Below, piece by piece: positions 53,863 to 64,000 of a DNA stretch of 64,000 bases. Under the pieces are notes generated by a model. That model did not search any database, was not told where the DNA came from, and saw nothing but the letters and a program-made list of their open reading frames with translations. Origin of the DNA: Phenylobacterium sp. GTDB lineage: Bacteria; Pseudomonadota; Alphaproteobacteria; Caulobacterales; Caulobacteraceae. The stretch lies in assembly GCF_025351295.1 (NCBI RefSeq), contig NZ_JANXWD010000064.1, positions 1-64,000 on the forward strand. The letters are read 5' to 3'. Positions within the stretch are counted from its first letter, which is position 1. The number at the start of each line of letters is the position of its first letter. Made by a program: the position numbers and the translations under genes.

Positions 53863-54200
53863 TTGCGGGCCGTGGCCCGGATCCAGAACCAGCCGCCGGC
53901 CAGGATGGCGACAACTAGGCCGGCGAAGGCGATCTGGTGGTCCGGCTGGGTCGCCAGGTGATGCATGGCCTGCGCCACGGTCATGTGCTCGTGGTGGCCT
54001 GGGTGGGCGAGGGCGGGGGTGGCGATCAGGGCGGCGGGCGCGATCCCGAATGCTGTGCGGCCCCAGCACCCCCTCCACCCTTCGGGTCGCCCTCCCCCGC
54101 AGGCGGGGGAGGAACTATAGCCACTCAGTTCCTCACCCGCGAAGCGGGGGAGGGGAACCACGAAGTGGTGGAGGGGGCGTGGAGGCCGTGTGAAGTGCAT
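53859..54200 (-). CDS. small His-rich exported membrane protein between ureA and ureB
   Basis: A 113-residue protein when read from the ATG at 54200, which has GAGGAC upstream. The last 60 residues form a secreted or membrane-anchored protein: a signal-like core ([16 protein letters not shown]), a His-rich segment ([20 protein letters not shown], then PDHQ) and one membrane span ([20 protein letters not shown]). About residues 8-44 are encoded by a family-B dispersed repeat. Without them the N-terminus would be a normal signal peptide. The gene overlaps ureB by ATGA. A nickel-related role is inferred from the His content and place only. Confidence 0.65.
   Translation of the reverse strand: MHFTRPPRPLHHFVVPLPRFAGEELSGYSSSPACGGGRPEGWRGCWGRTAFGIAPAALIATPALAHPGHHEHMTVAQAMHHLATQPDHQIAFAGLVVAILAGGWFWIRATARK
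54069..54177. repeat. dispersed inverted repeat, family B, inside a small gene
   Basis: CCCCCTCCACC at the left is mirrored by GGTGGAGGGGG at the right; inner arms CCCTCCCCCGC/GCGGGGGAGGG and GGAACTATAG/CAGTTCC-like pairs are also visible. It lies within the open frame of the small gene between ureA and ureB. Confidence 0.8.
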
Positions 54201-54210
54201 CGCATAGTCC

Positions 54211-54513
54211 TCAGCGGATCGGGTGGTGGACGGTCACCAGCTTGGTGCCGTCGGGAAAGGTGGCTTCGACCTGGACGTCGTGGATCATGTCGGCGATGCC
54301 CTCCATGACCTGGGCGCGACCGACCACGTGCGCGCCGGCCTCCATCAGCTCGGAGACCGCGCGGCCGTCGCGGGCGCCCTCGACCACGAAGTCGGTGATC
54401 AGGGCGATGGCCTCGGGGTGGTTCAGCTTCACGCCGCGGGCCAGCCGGTTGCGCGCCACAAGGGCGGCCATGGCGACCAGCAGCTTGTCCTTTTCGCGCG
54501 GCGTCAGGTTCAA
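54211..54513 (-). CDS. ureA: urease gamma subunit
   Basis: A 100-residue structural subunit: [40 protein letters not shown] and [19 protein letters not shown] are the family's fixed points. The start is a TTG at 54513, one base after the ureD stop, with GGAGGACC 5-12 nt upstream. No ATG fits the conserved N-terminus. Confidence 0.94.
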   Translation of the reverse strand: MNLTPREKDKLLVAMAALVARNRLARGVKLNHPEAIALITDFVVEGARDGRAVSELMEAGAHVVGRAQVMEGIADMIHDVQVEATFPDGTKLVTVHHPIR

Positions 54514-54514
54514 C

Positions 54515-55411
<897 letters not shown>

Positions 55412-55416
55412 CGCCG

Positions 55417-55437
55417 GGCGCCCAAGTTTTGGGCGCC
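55417..55437. promoter_or_regulatory. palindrome in the ureD/URC1 divergent region
   Basis: GGCGCCCAA and TTGGGCGCC arms (9 nt, perfect) flank a GTT loop. It lies between two divergent operons and could be an operator or a leader hairpin. Confidence 0.5.
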
Positions 55438-55500
55438 GTCGCGCGGTCTCCCTTCAGAGATTCTTGCCATCTCAAGCGCCTAGGATCATGCTCCGGGATC

Positions 55501-55537
55501 AAAGGCCCTGCGCCGGCGAGCCCGCGCGGGGCCTTTT
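55501..55537 (+). terminator. terminator-like hairpin in the URC1 leader
   Basis: AAAGGCCC (55501-55508) pairs with GGGCCTTT (55529-55536) and is followed by another T; the loop is G/C-rich with its own small stem. It lies 24 nt upstream of the URC1 start and before its GGAGG site (about 55544-55548). As an intrinsic terminator in a leader it could act as an attenuator. Confidence 0.5.
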
Positions 55538-55560
55538 CGACTCTGGAGGTTTGCTCGTCC

Positions 55561-56817
<1,257 letters not shown>

Positions 56818-56824
56818 GCTGCGC

Positions 56825-56836
56825 AAAAGCGCTTTT
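56825..56836. repeat. short palindrome
   Basis: AAAAGCGCTTTT, a perfect 12-nt palindrome just after the URC1 stop. Could be part of a weak terminator or an operator. Confidence 0.35.
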
Positions 56837-56846
56837 CATTCTCGAT

Positions 56847-56877
56847 CGCCATCCCCGGCCTTGTGCCGGGGATGGCG
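56847..56877. repeat. hairpin between URC1 and URC4
   Basis: CGCCATCCCCGGC and GCCGGGGATGGCG form perfect 13-nt arms around CTTGT, followed by a T run at about 56884. The core resembles family A. It may tune the expression of URC4 and upp relative to URC1. Confidence 0.6.
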
Positions 56878-56897
56878 AGCCAGTTTTTGGGATCAAG

Positions 56898-58067
56898 GTG
56901 ACGAATTCGGACGAACAGGCGGCCCGCGCGCTTCTCTCCGCCGCCGCGGTGCGGCGTCGCGCGCACGAACTCCTCGCCATCGCCCTCGACGGCCGGCTGG
57001 CGGACTGGCGGATCGACCTCTTACGGCTGGAGGCGGCGGCCGACCTGACGGTCGAGACGGTGCGGCTGAACTATCCCGACCTCAACGTCCCCTTCCACGC
57101 CCGCTGGCGGCACTTCACGGCCGCCGGGCGCGATCTGTGGGCCGAGGCGGACAAGCCCACCGACCCGACAGCGCAGGGCCGGGCAGCCTTCGACCTGGTT
57201 ATCCCCTCGGTGCTGCTGGACGCCGGCGCCGGGGCGACCTGGCGCTACCACGACACGGCGACCGGCGCGGTGCTCGGGCGGTCGGAGGGCCTCGGCGTGG
57301 CCTCCCTGCGGCTGTTCGAGTCTGGCGCCCTGTCGTCCGACCCCGGCGACCCCCTGCGCGCCGACGCTCTGGGCCAGGTCGACGCGGCGACGATCGCCAG
57401 GGCCTTCCAGGTGACTGACGCCAACCCCCTGGTCGGGCTGGAGGGCCGCGCAGCCCTGCTGCGCCGCCTGGGCGAGGCGGTCGGCCGGCCCGGCGCCCTG
57501 TTCGACATCATGGCCCGCCATGCCGACAATGGCCGGCTGCCGGCGCCGGTGATTCTGGAGGTGCTGCTGCAGGCCCTCGGACCGATCTGGTCGGGGCGGC
57601 TCAGCCTGGGCGGCATCCCGCTGGGCGACTGCTGGCGCCATCCCGCGGTCGAGGGGTTCGTCCCGCTGCACAAGCTGTCGCAGTGGATGAGCTATTCGCT
57701 GATCGAGCCGCTGGAGGCGTCGGGCATCACCGTCACGAACATCGATGGGCTCACGGGCCTGGCCGAATACCGCAACGGCGGCCTCTTCGTGGACACCGGC
57801 GTGCTGGTGCTCAGGAATCCCGAGGACGCCCGCATAGCCCATCCCGTCGACAGCCCCCTGGTCGTCGGCTGGCGATCCCTGACCGTCGCGCTGTTGGACA
57901 AGCTGGCGCCGATGGTGCGCGAGCGGCTGGGTGTGACCGCCAAGGCCTTCCCGCTGGGCCGCGTGCTGGAGGGGGGCTCCTGGGCCGCCGGCCGGCGCAT
58001 CGCCGCCAGCCTCCGTCCCGACCTGTCCCCGCCCATCGCCGTCATCAGCGACGGCACCGTCTTCTGA
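56898..58067 (+). CDS. URC4/DUF1688 protein (uracil catabolism)
   Basis: A 389-residue member of the DUF1688/URC4 family: [60 protein letters not shown] and [19 protein letters not shown] are family phrases. URC4 is required for growth on uracil in the URC route; its reaction is not firmly known. The GTG start lies 80 nt after URC1. upp follows 8 nt after its stop. Confidence 0.87.
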   Translation: MTNSDEQAARALLSAAAVRRRAHELLAIALDGRLADWRIDLLRLEAAADLTVETVRLNYPDLNVPFHARWRHFTAAGRDLWAEADKPTDPTAQGRAAFDLVIPSVLLDAGAGATWRYHDTATGAVLGRSEGLGVASLRLFESGALSSDPGDPLRADALGQVDAATIARAFQVTDANPLVGLEGRAALLRRLGEAVGRPGALFDIMARHADNGRLPAPVILEVLLQALGPIWSGRLSLGGIPLGDCWRHPAVEGFVPLHKLSQWMSYSLIEPLEASGITVTNIDGLTGLAEYRNGGLFVDTGVLVLRNPEDARIAHPVDSPLVVGWRSLTVALLDKLAPMVRERLGVTAKAFPLGRVLEGGSWAAGRRIAASLRPDLSPPIAVISDGTVF

Positions 58068-58075
58068 GGAACCCC

Positions 58076-58705
58076 ATGCAGGGCGTCACCGTCGTCGACC
58101 ATCCGCTGGTGCAGCACAAGCTGACCCTGATGCGCAAGAAGGACACCTCCACCCGCACCTTCCGCCAGCTGCTGAAGGAGATCGGGGCGCTGCTCTGCTA
58201 CGAGGTCACCCGCGACCTGCCGCTGGAACTGATCGAGATCGAGACGCCGCTGGCGACGATGCAGGCGCCGCAGCTGGTCGGCAAGAAGCTGGTGTTCGCG
58301 GCCATCCTGCGCTCGGGGATGGGCATGCTGGAGGGGATGCTGGACCTGGCGCCGGCCGCCCGCGTGGCCCACGTCGGCCTCTACCGCGATCCCGTCACGC
58401 TCAATTGCGTGGAATACTATTTCAAGGCGCCGCTCGATATCGCCGAGCGGACGGTGATCGTCATCGACCCCATGCTGGCGACTGGAAACACCGCCATCGC
58501 CGCCGTCGATCGCCTCAAGGAGGCCGGCGCGAGGTCGATCCGCATGGCCTGCCTGCTGGCCTCGCCGGAGGGGATTTCGAAGTTCCAGGGCCACCACCCC
58601 GGCGTGCCCCTCTGGACGGCCGCCGTGGACGAAAGACTCAATGATCACGGCTACATCCTGCCTGGCCTGGGCGACGCCGGCGACCGGATGTACGGCACCA
58701 GGTGA
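58076..58705 (+). CDS. upp: uracil phosphoribosyltransferase
   Basis: A 209-residue UPRT converting uracil and PRPP to [38 protein letters not shown], the PRPP loop [17 protein letters not shown] and the C-terminal [17 protein letters not shown] are all standard. In the URC route UMP made here is the first degraded intermediate, so the gene's position is functional and not only salvage. Confidence 0.95.
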   Translation: MQGVTVVDHPLVQHKLTLMRKKDTSTRTFRQLLKEIGALLCYEVTRDLPLELIEIETPLATMQAPQLVGKKLVFAAILRSGMGMLEGMLDLAPAARVAHVGLYRDPVTLNCVEYYFKAPLDIAERTVIVIDPMLATGNTAIAAVDRLKEAGARSIRMACLLASPEGISKFQGHHPGVPLWTAAVDERLNDHGYILPGLGDAGDRMYGTR

Positions 58706-58869
58706 CGCACCCTGCCTGAGCACTTTCGCGGCGCGGGCGCCCAGGCTTGAGGCATTTGGAAGGGCGGCGGGCGTGGTCGTTCTGTCATGAGTTTTTGAGG
58801 TCGCCGTCGCAAATCCGGGGTAATTGAACTGTCACTGAGAGTCGGCGCTTTCTGGCCGGGTCGGGGACT

Positions 58870-61800
58870 ATGGGGAATAATTCGATGAGCTTGAGAAGGT
58901 ATGCCGCCGGAACGGCGTGGGCAGTGCTTGCGGCGGCGACCGCCAGCGCGGCCTATGCGCAGGAAACCACCTCGGCGGTGCACGGCACCGTGACCTCCGG
59001 CGGCGCGCCGGTCAGCGGCGCGGCGGTCGTGCTGCTGCACACGCCCTCGGGCACGCGGGCCACCACGTCGACCCAGTCCTCAGGCAATTTCGACCTGCGC
59101 GGGCTGCGGGTCGGCGGGCCGTACACGGTGACCATCACCTCGGCCGGGCAGACCAAGACGCTGAAGGGCGTGTTCCTGCAGGTCACCAAGACCGAGAATA
59201 TCGACATCGACCTGGCCGAGGTCGAGGAACTGGTAGTCACCGGGACCACCACGCGCAATTCCGACCAAGGCCCCAAGACCGTGCTCTCCCGCCAGGACAT
59301 CGCCTCGGTGGTCAGCGTCGCGCGCGATCCGCGCGACCTGGCGCGACGCGATATCCTGGTCGCCCAGGACCTTTCCGGGGGCCGGGCCGGCGCCAACGCC
59401 AGCGGCATCTCGATCGCCGGCTCCAATCCCCGGTTCAACCGCATCACGGTGGATGGCGTCTCGGCCCAGGACCAGTTCGGCCTGGCGCAGGGCGGCCTGA
59501 CCACGGCCCGCGGCCCGGTGACGCTGGACGCCATCGAGCAGTTCGCGGTCTCGGCCGTGCCGACCGACGTCGAGAACGGCGACTTCCAGGGCGGCGCGCT
59601 GAATATCGTGCTGCGCTCCGGAACCAACGACCTGCACGGCACGGCCTTCGTGAACTATCTGAACGAGGGCCTGGTCGGGAAGCACATCAGCGGCCTGCGG
59701 GTCAAGCAGGTCATCAGCCAGCACAACTACGGCGGCTTCCTCTCGGGCCCGCTGATCAAGGACAAGCTGTTCTTCGCGATCAGCTACGAGAACTACACCA
59801 CCATCGACCCGACGCTGTTCGGGGTGGCGGGCTCGGGCGCGCCGAACGCGTTTGCCAACGGCCTGACCCAGTCGACCATCGACGGCGTCGTGAACACCTT
59901 CAACACGACCTACGCCGACAAATACAGCCTGGGCGGCATCCCGCTGACGGCGCCGGTTACGGACAAGAAGTATTCGGCGAAGATCGACTGGAACATCAAC
60001 GACCGGCACCGGGCCAGCCTGACCTACCGCTACGCCTCCTCGTCCTCGATCCAGCGGACCGACCTGGGATCCACCACGGCGACCCTGTTCTCCCACTGGT
60101 ACACGCAAGCCAACCGGGACGACGCGGTCACCGCCGAACTGCACGACAACTGGACCGACCAGTTCTCGACGACATTCAAGGCCACTTACCGCGACTACCG
60201 CAACGGCCAGAACCCGCCCGGCGGCCAGAATTTCGCCGACGTCCAGGTCTGCACCGCGCCGGTGTCGGATGCCACGACGACCAGCTGCGCGGCCGGGTTC
60301 TCGTCGGTCCGCTTCGGCCCCGACCAGTTCCGCCACGCCAACTCGCTGGACGAGCAGGAGGTCCGCCTCCAGGGCCTGGCGGAGTACACCCTGAATGCCC
60401 ACCACTTCAAACTGGGTGTCCTGGCGCGCAAGGCGGAGGTGTTCGACATCTTCGTGCCGCAGTCGCACGGGCTCTATTATTTCGACTCCCTGGCCGATTT
60501 CAACGCCGGCAAGGCCAGCCGCCTGACCTACCAGAACGCCATCAGCGGCAACCCGCGCGATGCGGCCTTCGACAGCGTCTACTGGACCTATTCCGGCTTC
60601 GCCCAGGACACCGTCGACGTCACCGACGACCTGAGGGTCAGCGCCGGTGTGCGGTTGGAGACCTACAACGAGCCCGACCGGCCGACGCTCAACCCCAACT
60701 TTACCGCCCGCAACGGCTACGCCAACACCAAGACCATTGACGGGCTGTGGCTGGTCATGCCGCGGATCTCGGCCGACTGGAAGCCGAAGCCCGGCCTGAA
60801 GATCAGCGGCGGGGCCGGCCTGTTCGCCGGCGGCACGCCCGACGTGCTCACGGGCACGCCGTTCTACAACAACGGCTTCCAGACCAATACGATCGACATT
60901 CAGCGGAACGCCTCAGGCCTGTTCTCGGACGCCAACAACACCACCGGCGCTGGCTTCACCCAGGCCATTGGCGCGGCCGCATTGAACGGCCTTCAGGGCA
61001 GCTCCACGGTGTTCGTGACCCCGGGTTCCGCGGTGGTCGCCTATCAGCAGGGCAATGTGCCCGGCTCCACCGGGGTTCCGCCGCTGTCCCCGGTGTTCGC
61101 CCTGTCGCCCAGCTTCCGGCTGCCGGGCCAGTGGAAGACCTTCGTCTCCGTGAGCTACGATTTGCCCGACCTGTGGCACGGCGTCACCGATGGGATCCGG
61201 ATCACCGGCGACCTGGTCACCAGCGAAGCCAGCCACGAGATCAGCTACTACGACAGCCGCTCCCAGCCCCTGCTGATCAACGGCGTCCAGCAGTTCCTGC
61301 CGGACGGACGCATCCGCTACGACGGACTGTCCGCAACGACCCCGGGCAAGACCTCGACGAACTTGGGCGGCAGCAACGACATCATCGTCACCAACAAGAA
61401 CAAGGGCACGTCCTGGACCGCGGGGGTCACGATCTCCAAGAGCTGGGACTTCGGCCTCGACGCGTCGTTCGGCTATGCGCGGCAGAACCAGGACGACCTG
61501 GGCCCGGGCCTGTTCTTCGGCACCACGGCCGGCTCGCTCTACGCCAGCGTCCCGGCCTTCCTGGACCCGAACTCCGACTACACCGGCCGCTCGGTCTACG
61601 AGATCAAGAACCGCTACAAGATGGAGGTGGGCTACGCCCATAAGTTCTACAAGGACAACGAGACCCGGATCTCGCTGTTCGGCGAGCATCAGGACGGCCG
61701 GCCCTTCGGCTTCACCAGCCAGGACCGCCAGTCGGGCCGTAGCCAGGTGTTCGGGGTGACCAAGACCGCCCAGGCGCTCTTTGTGCCGGACTTCTCGGCC

Positions 61801-62253
61801 GGCCCCAGCGCCACCAACCCGCTACGGTACGGCATGGTCACCTTCGCCACGCCGAACGACCTGGCGCTGTTCCGGCACTATGTGGACACCTTCCACATCC
61901 CCGCCGGGCTGGTGCAGAAGTACACCAACACCAACGCGCCGATTAACCGGGTCGACCTGCAGCTCAGCCAGGAATTCCCGACCCTGATCGAGGGCCACAA
62001 GCTCAAGGTGCAGGTGGACATCCGCAACCTGCTCAACATGATCAACCACGACTGGGGCCTGGTCGGCGAATACAACGACGTCAACACCCTGACCCGGGTC
62101 GACTGCGCCGACGCCAACGGTGTGGCCGTCGCGAGCAACAGCCCGACCTGCGTCGGGTACCGCTACTCGCAGGTGCCGACCACGGTCACCAAGACGCGCA
62201 ACACCGCACTCTCGCTCTGGTACGCGCAGATCAGCCTTCGCTACCAGTTCTAG
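58870..62253 (+). CDS. TonB-dependent outer-membrane receptor with CarboxypepD_reg-like N-domain
   Basis: An 1127-residue receptor. Signal peptide (residues about 1-30), a beta-sandwich carboxypeptidase-regulatory-like domain (about 31-115: AVHGTVTSGGAPVSGAAVV), a TonB-box-like EELVVTGT, plug (about 130-270: ISIAGSNPRFNRITVDGVSA) and a large barrel ending in Phe (ISLRYQF). This is an Oar-like TonB receptor. Uptake of nucleosides, oligomers or another nutrient is possible given the neighbours, but not shown. A second ATG lies five codons in. A strong terminator lies 170 nt downstream. Confidence 0.9.
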   Translation: MGNNSMSLRRYAAGTAWAVLAAATASAAYAQETTSAVHGTVTSGGAPVSGAAVVLLHTPSGTRATTSTQSSGNFDLRGLRVGGPYTVTITSAGQTKTLKGVFLQVTKTENIDIDLAEVEELVVTGTTTRNSDQGPKTVLSRQDIASVVSVARDPRDLARRDILVAQDLSGGRAGANASGISIAGSNPRFNRITVDGVSAQDQFGLAQGGLTTARGPVTLDAIEQFAVSAVPTDVENGDFQGGALNIVLRSGTNDLHGTAFVNYLNEGLVGKHISGLRVKQVISQHNYGGFLSGPLIKDKLFFAISYENYTTIDPTLFGVAGSGAPNAFANGLTQSTIDGVVNTFNTTYADKYSLGGIPLTAPVTDKKYSAKIDWNINDRHRASLTYRYASSSSIQRTDLGSTTATLFSHWYTQANRDDAVTAELHDNWTDQFSTTFKATYRDYRNGQNPPGGQNFADVQVCTAPVSDATTTSCAAGFSSVRFGPDQFRHANSLDEQEVRLQGLAEYTLNAHHFKLGVLARKAEVFDIFVPQSHGLYYFDSLADFNAGKASRLTYQNAISGNPRDAAFDSVYWTYSGFAQDTVDVTDDLRVSAGVRLETYNEPDRPTLNPNFTARNGYANTKTIDGLWLVMPRISADWKPKPGLKISGGAGLFAGGTPDVLTGTPFYNNGFQTNTIDIQRNASGLFSDANNTTGAGFTQAIGAAALNGLQGSSTVFVTPGSAVVAYQQGNVPGSTGVPPLSPVFALSPSFRLPGQWKTFVSVSYDLPDLWHGVTDGIRITGDLVTSEASHEISYYDSRSQPLLINGVQQFLPDGRIRYDGLSATTPGKTSTNLGGSNDIIVTNKNKGTSWTAGVTISKSWDFGLDASFGYARQNQDDLGPGLFFGTTAGSLYASVPAFLDPNSDYTGRSVYEIKNRYKMEVGYAHKFYKDNETRISLFGEHQDGRPFGFTSQDRQSGRSQVFGVTKTAQALFVPDFSAGPSATNPLRYGMVTFATPNDLALFRHYVDTFHIPAGLVQKYTNTNAPINRVDLQLSQEFPTLIEGHKLKVQVDIRNLLNMINHDWGLVGEYNDVNTLTRVDCADANGVAVASNSPTCVGYRYSQVPTTVTKTRNTALSLWYAQISLRYQF

Positions 62254-62419
62254 GATTGAGGGTCCGGGGTCGCCCTGCAAACGGGCGCCCCGGACCGATC
62301 CTGCCCTCGGAACGGGCGAACGGCGTCAATCCATACCCCCGGCGCCGCCCATGATTGTCGAAAGTGACGGGGGCGTCACAGTGAACAGGCCCTCTCGGGC
62401 GTTCTCCTTCCTCGACTTC

Positions 62420-62452
62420 GGGCCGCGCAGCCTCTGCGCGGCCCTTTCTCTT
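62420..62452 (+). terminator. intrinsic terminator after the TonB receptor
   Basis: GGGCCGCGCAG (62420-62430) and CTGCGCGGCCC (62434-62444) are perfectly paired around a 3-nt loop, followed by TTTCTCTT. It should end transcripts from the receptor gene. Confidence 0.8.
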
Positions 62453-62462
62453 GGAAAGCCTC

Positions 62463-62652
62463 CTCTCCCTAGGGAAGCGAGAGGGAGAGGGGAGGGAGAG
62501 GGTCGGCGCGTGAAAGCGTGATCCGGCGGTGGTCTAGCCAGGACCCGTGCATGTCGCCGCTGCGGGTCCTTGGGTCGCCAACGGGAGAGACGCAGGGGCC
62601 CAGCCGACCCTCTCCCTACCTCTCCCTCTCCGCTTCGCGGGGGGAGAGGAGA
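62463..62652. repeat. long inverted repeat, family B-like
   Basis: CTCTCCCTAGGGAAGCGAGA...GGGAGAGGGTCGG at the left is mirrored by CCGACCCTCTCCC...TCCGCTTCGCGGGGGGAGAG at the right with about 95 nt between. It lies between converging genes. Confidence 0.65.
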
Positions 62653-62655
62653 GCG

Positions 62656-63828
62656 CTAAAGCACGGCCGCGATTTCGTCCGGCGTCAGACCGGCGGCCTC
62701 CAGCACCTCGCGGGTGTGTTCGCCCAGCTTGGGGGCGGCGCGGCCGACCGGGGGCGCCCCTTCGGGGAAGCGGGCCGGCGCCGCGGGGGCGCGGAATCTG
62801 CCGCCCCAGCCATCCTCGACCGTGATGAAGCAGCCAGCCTCCTCGGCCATGTCGGACGCCGCCAGTTCGGCCAGCGTGCCGAGCGGCGCCCAGGCCAGGT
62901 CGTTGCCGCTCAGCCGCTCGCCCGCCTCGGCCAGGGTCATCCCCGCGAAGGCCGTGTCGCACAAGGCGCGCACCTCGCGGGTGATCTCGATATCCATGAT
63001 CGGCAGTTCGAAACGCGGGTCGGCGAGGATTTCCGGCCGGTCGATGGCCAGCATCATATTGGTGAAGCAGTCCAGGGTCCGCGGCAGCACGCAGATCCAG
63101 CGGTCGTCGCCGGTGCGGAAAAAGCCGGAGATGCCCACCGGCCGGTCGTTGCGCGGCTGGGTGGTGACCACCTGGCCGTAGCGCAGCTGCAGGGCCAGGT
63201 CCCAGCTGATGGCATAGGCGCCGGCGCGGATCAGGCTGGTCTCCACCAGCCGCCCACGGCCGGTGGAATGGCGCTCGTGCACCGCCGCCAGGATGGCCGC
63301 GACCGTCGAGATCGCCGTCACGTGATCGCCGAACCCGGGGCGGGACGGGAAGGGCTCCTGGTCCGTCGGGATCATCGCGCGGGCGACGCCGCTGTGGGTC
63401 CAGAAGGCGGTGATGTCGAAGGCCGGGACGTCGGCCGCCGGCCCGGTCAGGCCATATCCGGTGACGGCGGCATAGATCAGCCGCGGGCACTCGGCCTTCA
63501 GGCTCGCATAGTCCAGCCCCAGCCGCTTCATCGATCCGGGCCGGACATTGGTGACGAAGATGTCGGCCTGGCGCAGCAGGGTCTTGAGCGCCTCGCGGCC
63601 GGCCGGCCGGGCGATGTCCAGCATCACTCCCTTCTTGCCGCGGTTCTCGTTGGTGAAGATCGGATTGCCGGGGCTCTCGGCGGTGTCGGGCTGGAAGGCG
63701 CGGGTGGCGTCGCCGGCCGGGCTCTCCACCTTGACCACCTCGGCGCCCCAGTCGGCCATCACCGCCGCGCTGCTGGGGCCGGCGACCCAGGTCGACATCT
63801 CCACGACCTTCAATCCCTGAAGCAGCAT
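62656..63828 (-). CDS. class III CoA-transferase (CaiB/BaiF family)
   Basis: A 390-residue family III CoA-transferase. Seen: LLQGLKVVEMSTWVAGPSSA, WGAEVVKVESPAGDATR, NRGKKGVMLDIARPAGREAL (with the Asp that forms the acyl-anhydride), PRLIYAAVTGYGLTGPAAD and PGFGDHVTA. It moves CoA between carboxylic acids; the pair is unknown. The ATG at 63828 follows GGAGGA; an ATG six codons upstream lacks this site. Confidence 0.9.
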   Translation of the reverse strand: MLLQGLKVVEMSTWVAGPSSAAVMADWGAEVVKVESPAGDATRAFQPDTAESPGNPIFTNENRGKKGVMLDIARPAGREALKTLLRQADIFVTNVRPGSMKRLGLDYASLKAECPRLIYAAVTGYGLTGPAADVPAFDITAFWTHSGVARAMIPTDQEPFPSRPGFGDHVTAISTVAAILAAVHERHSTGRGRLVETSLIRAGAYAISWDLALQLRYGQVVTTQPRNDRPVGISGFFRTGDDRWICVLPRTLDCFTNMMLAIDRPEILADPRFELPIMDIEITREVRALCDTAFAGMTLAEAGERLSGNDLAWAPLGTLAELAASDMAEEAGCFITVEDGWGGRFRAPAAPARFPEGAPPVGRAAPKLGEHTREVLEAAGLTPDEIAAVL

Positions 63829-64000
63829 CGTCGTCCTCCACACCACGCCGTGCGCAGGTAACCGTGACCGAGCCGGTAGGACAACACGCTGACGGATGGA
63901 GATGCGATCCGAAGTTCGCTAAGACAGGGTGATGGGGACAACCGTTGACGATGGGGCGCCGTCCGACAGTCGGGCCGAACGCCGCGTTCCGACCCGCCGC

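Larger units (their letters stand above)
62254..62655. other. gene-free interval with terminator and repeat
   Basis: About 400 nt between the receptor gene and the converging CoA-transferase gene. It holds an intrinsic terminator (62420-62452) and a family-B-like inverted repeat (62463-62652). No other coding signal is visible. Confidence 0.75.

Noticed and set aside
58806-58812. GTCGCAA upstream of the TonB receptor, matching a half-site of the uraH/puuE palindrome
   Set aside because: A single 7-nt match without its partner half is not enough to claim co-regulation.
63829-64000. Possible partial gene at the right edge
   Set aside because: No open frame with a ribosome site or recognisable residues is visible in the last 170 nt; probably the promoter region of the CoA-transferase gene.

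Overview
This window is a high-G+C stretch (roughly 70% by eye) of a chromosome that looks like an alphaproteobacterium of the Caulobacterales, possibly Phenylobacterium or Caulobacter. The pointers are gene families (a large TonB-dependent receptor with an N-terminal carboxypeptidase-regulatory-like domain, PuuD-type urate hydroxylase, AzgA-type purine permease), the dispersed inverted repeats of the 'CATCCCGG...CCGGGACCC' and 'CCCCCTCCACC...GGGTGAGGA' kinds, and the frequent ATGA/GTGA stop-start overlaps. I saw no rRNA, tRNA, CRISPR array, prophage or insertion sequence. The assignment is an inference from gene content only.

Layout. 1-6.0 kb: a tight plus-strand operon with an alpha/beta hydrolase (Cys nucleophile), a GNAT-fold acyltransferase and a complete DevBCA/MacAB-like exporter (permease, adaptor lipoprotein, TolC-like lipoprotein, ATPase). 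6.1-9.5 kb: Tat-exported metallophosphatase, cyclopropane-fatty-acid synthase, sarcosine/N-methyltryptophan-oxidase-like flavoenzyme. 9.5-22 kb: mixed single genes (membrane protein, EF-hand lipoprotein, MBL hydrolase, NTF2-like, NIPSNAP-like, M28-like, LOG protein, DUF302, patatin, cupin, MFS). 21.3-23.3 kb: two very similar tandem LysR regulators. 23.4-28.5 kb: a minus-strand run of YHS protein, DoxX-like protein, ATP-grasp-like protein, MBL hydrolase, 3-hydroxybutyrate dehydrogenase and type II NADH dehydrogenase.

28.7-58.7 kb is the core of the window, a nitrogen-scavenging supercluster for nucleobases. It has rutA, rutB, rutC and a nitroreductase (uracil ring opening by the Rut route); a secreted adenosine deaminase, AzgA-type permease, NUP protein and guanine deaminase (purine salvage); XdhABC, PuuD, HIU hydrolase, OHCU decarboxylase, PuuE allantoinase, allantoicase and AllA (hypoxanthine/xanthine through urate to glyoxylate plus urea); a whole urease operon ureDAB-C-EFG to finish the urea; and then URC1-URC4-upp, the second, UMP-dependent uracil degradation route. 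A VapBC-like pair and a TetR-fabA pair are interposed between allantoicase and urease. The window closes with a 1127-residue TonB-dependent receptor, a strong terminator, and a class III CoA-transferase.

The most interesting observations are: two different uracil catabolic routes within 30 kb with a shared urease outlet; an unassigned dienelactone-hydrolase-like enzyme locked between puuE and uraD by overlaps at both ends; a small His-rich exported membrane protein between ureA and ureB whose signal-peptide region carries an in-frame dispersed repeat (with a similar repeat across the 5' end of xdhC); palindromic operator candidates in the uraH/puuE and ureD/URC1 divergent promoters and upstream of the tetR gene; and a terminator-like hairpin in the URC1 leader.
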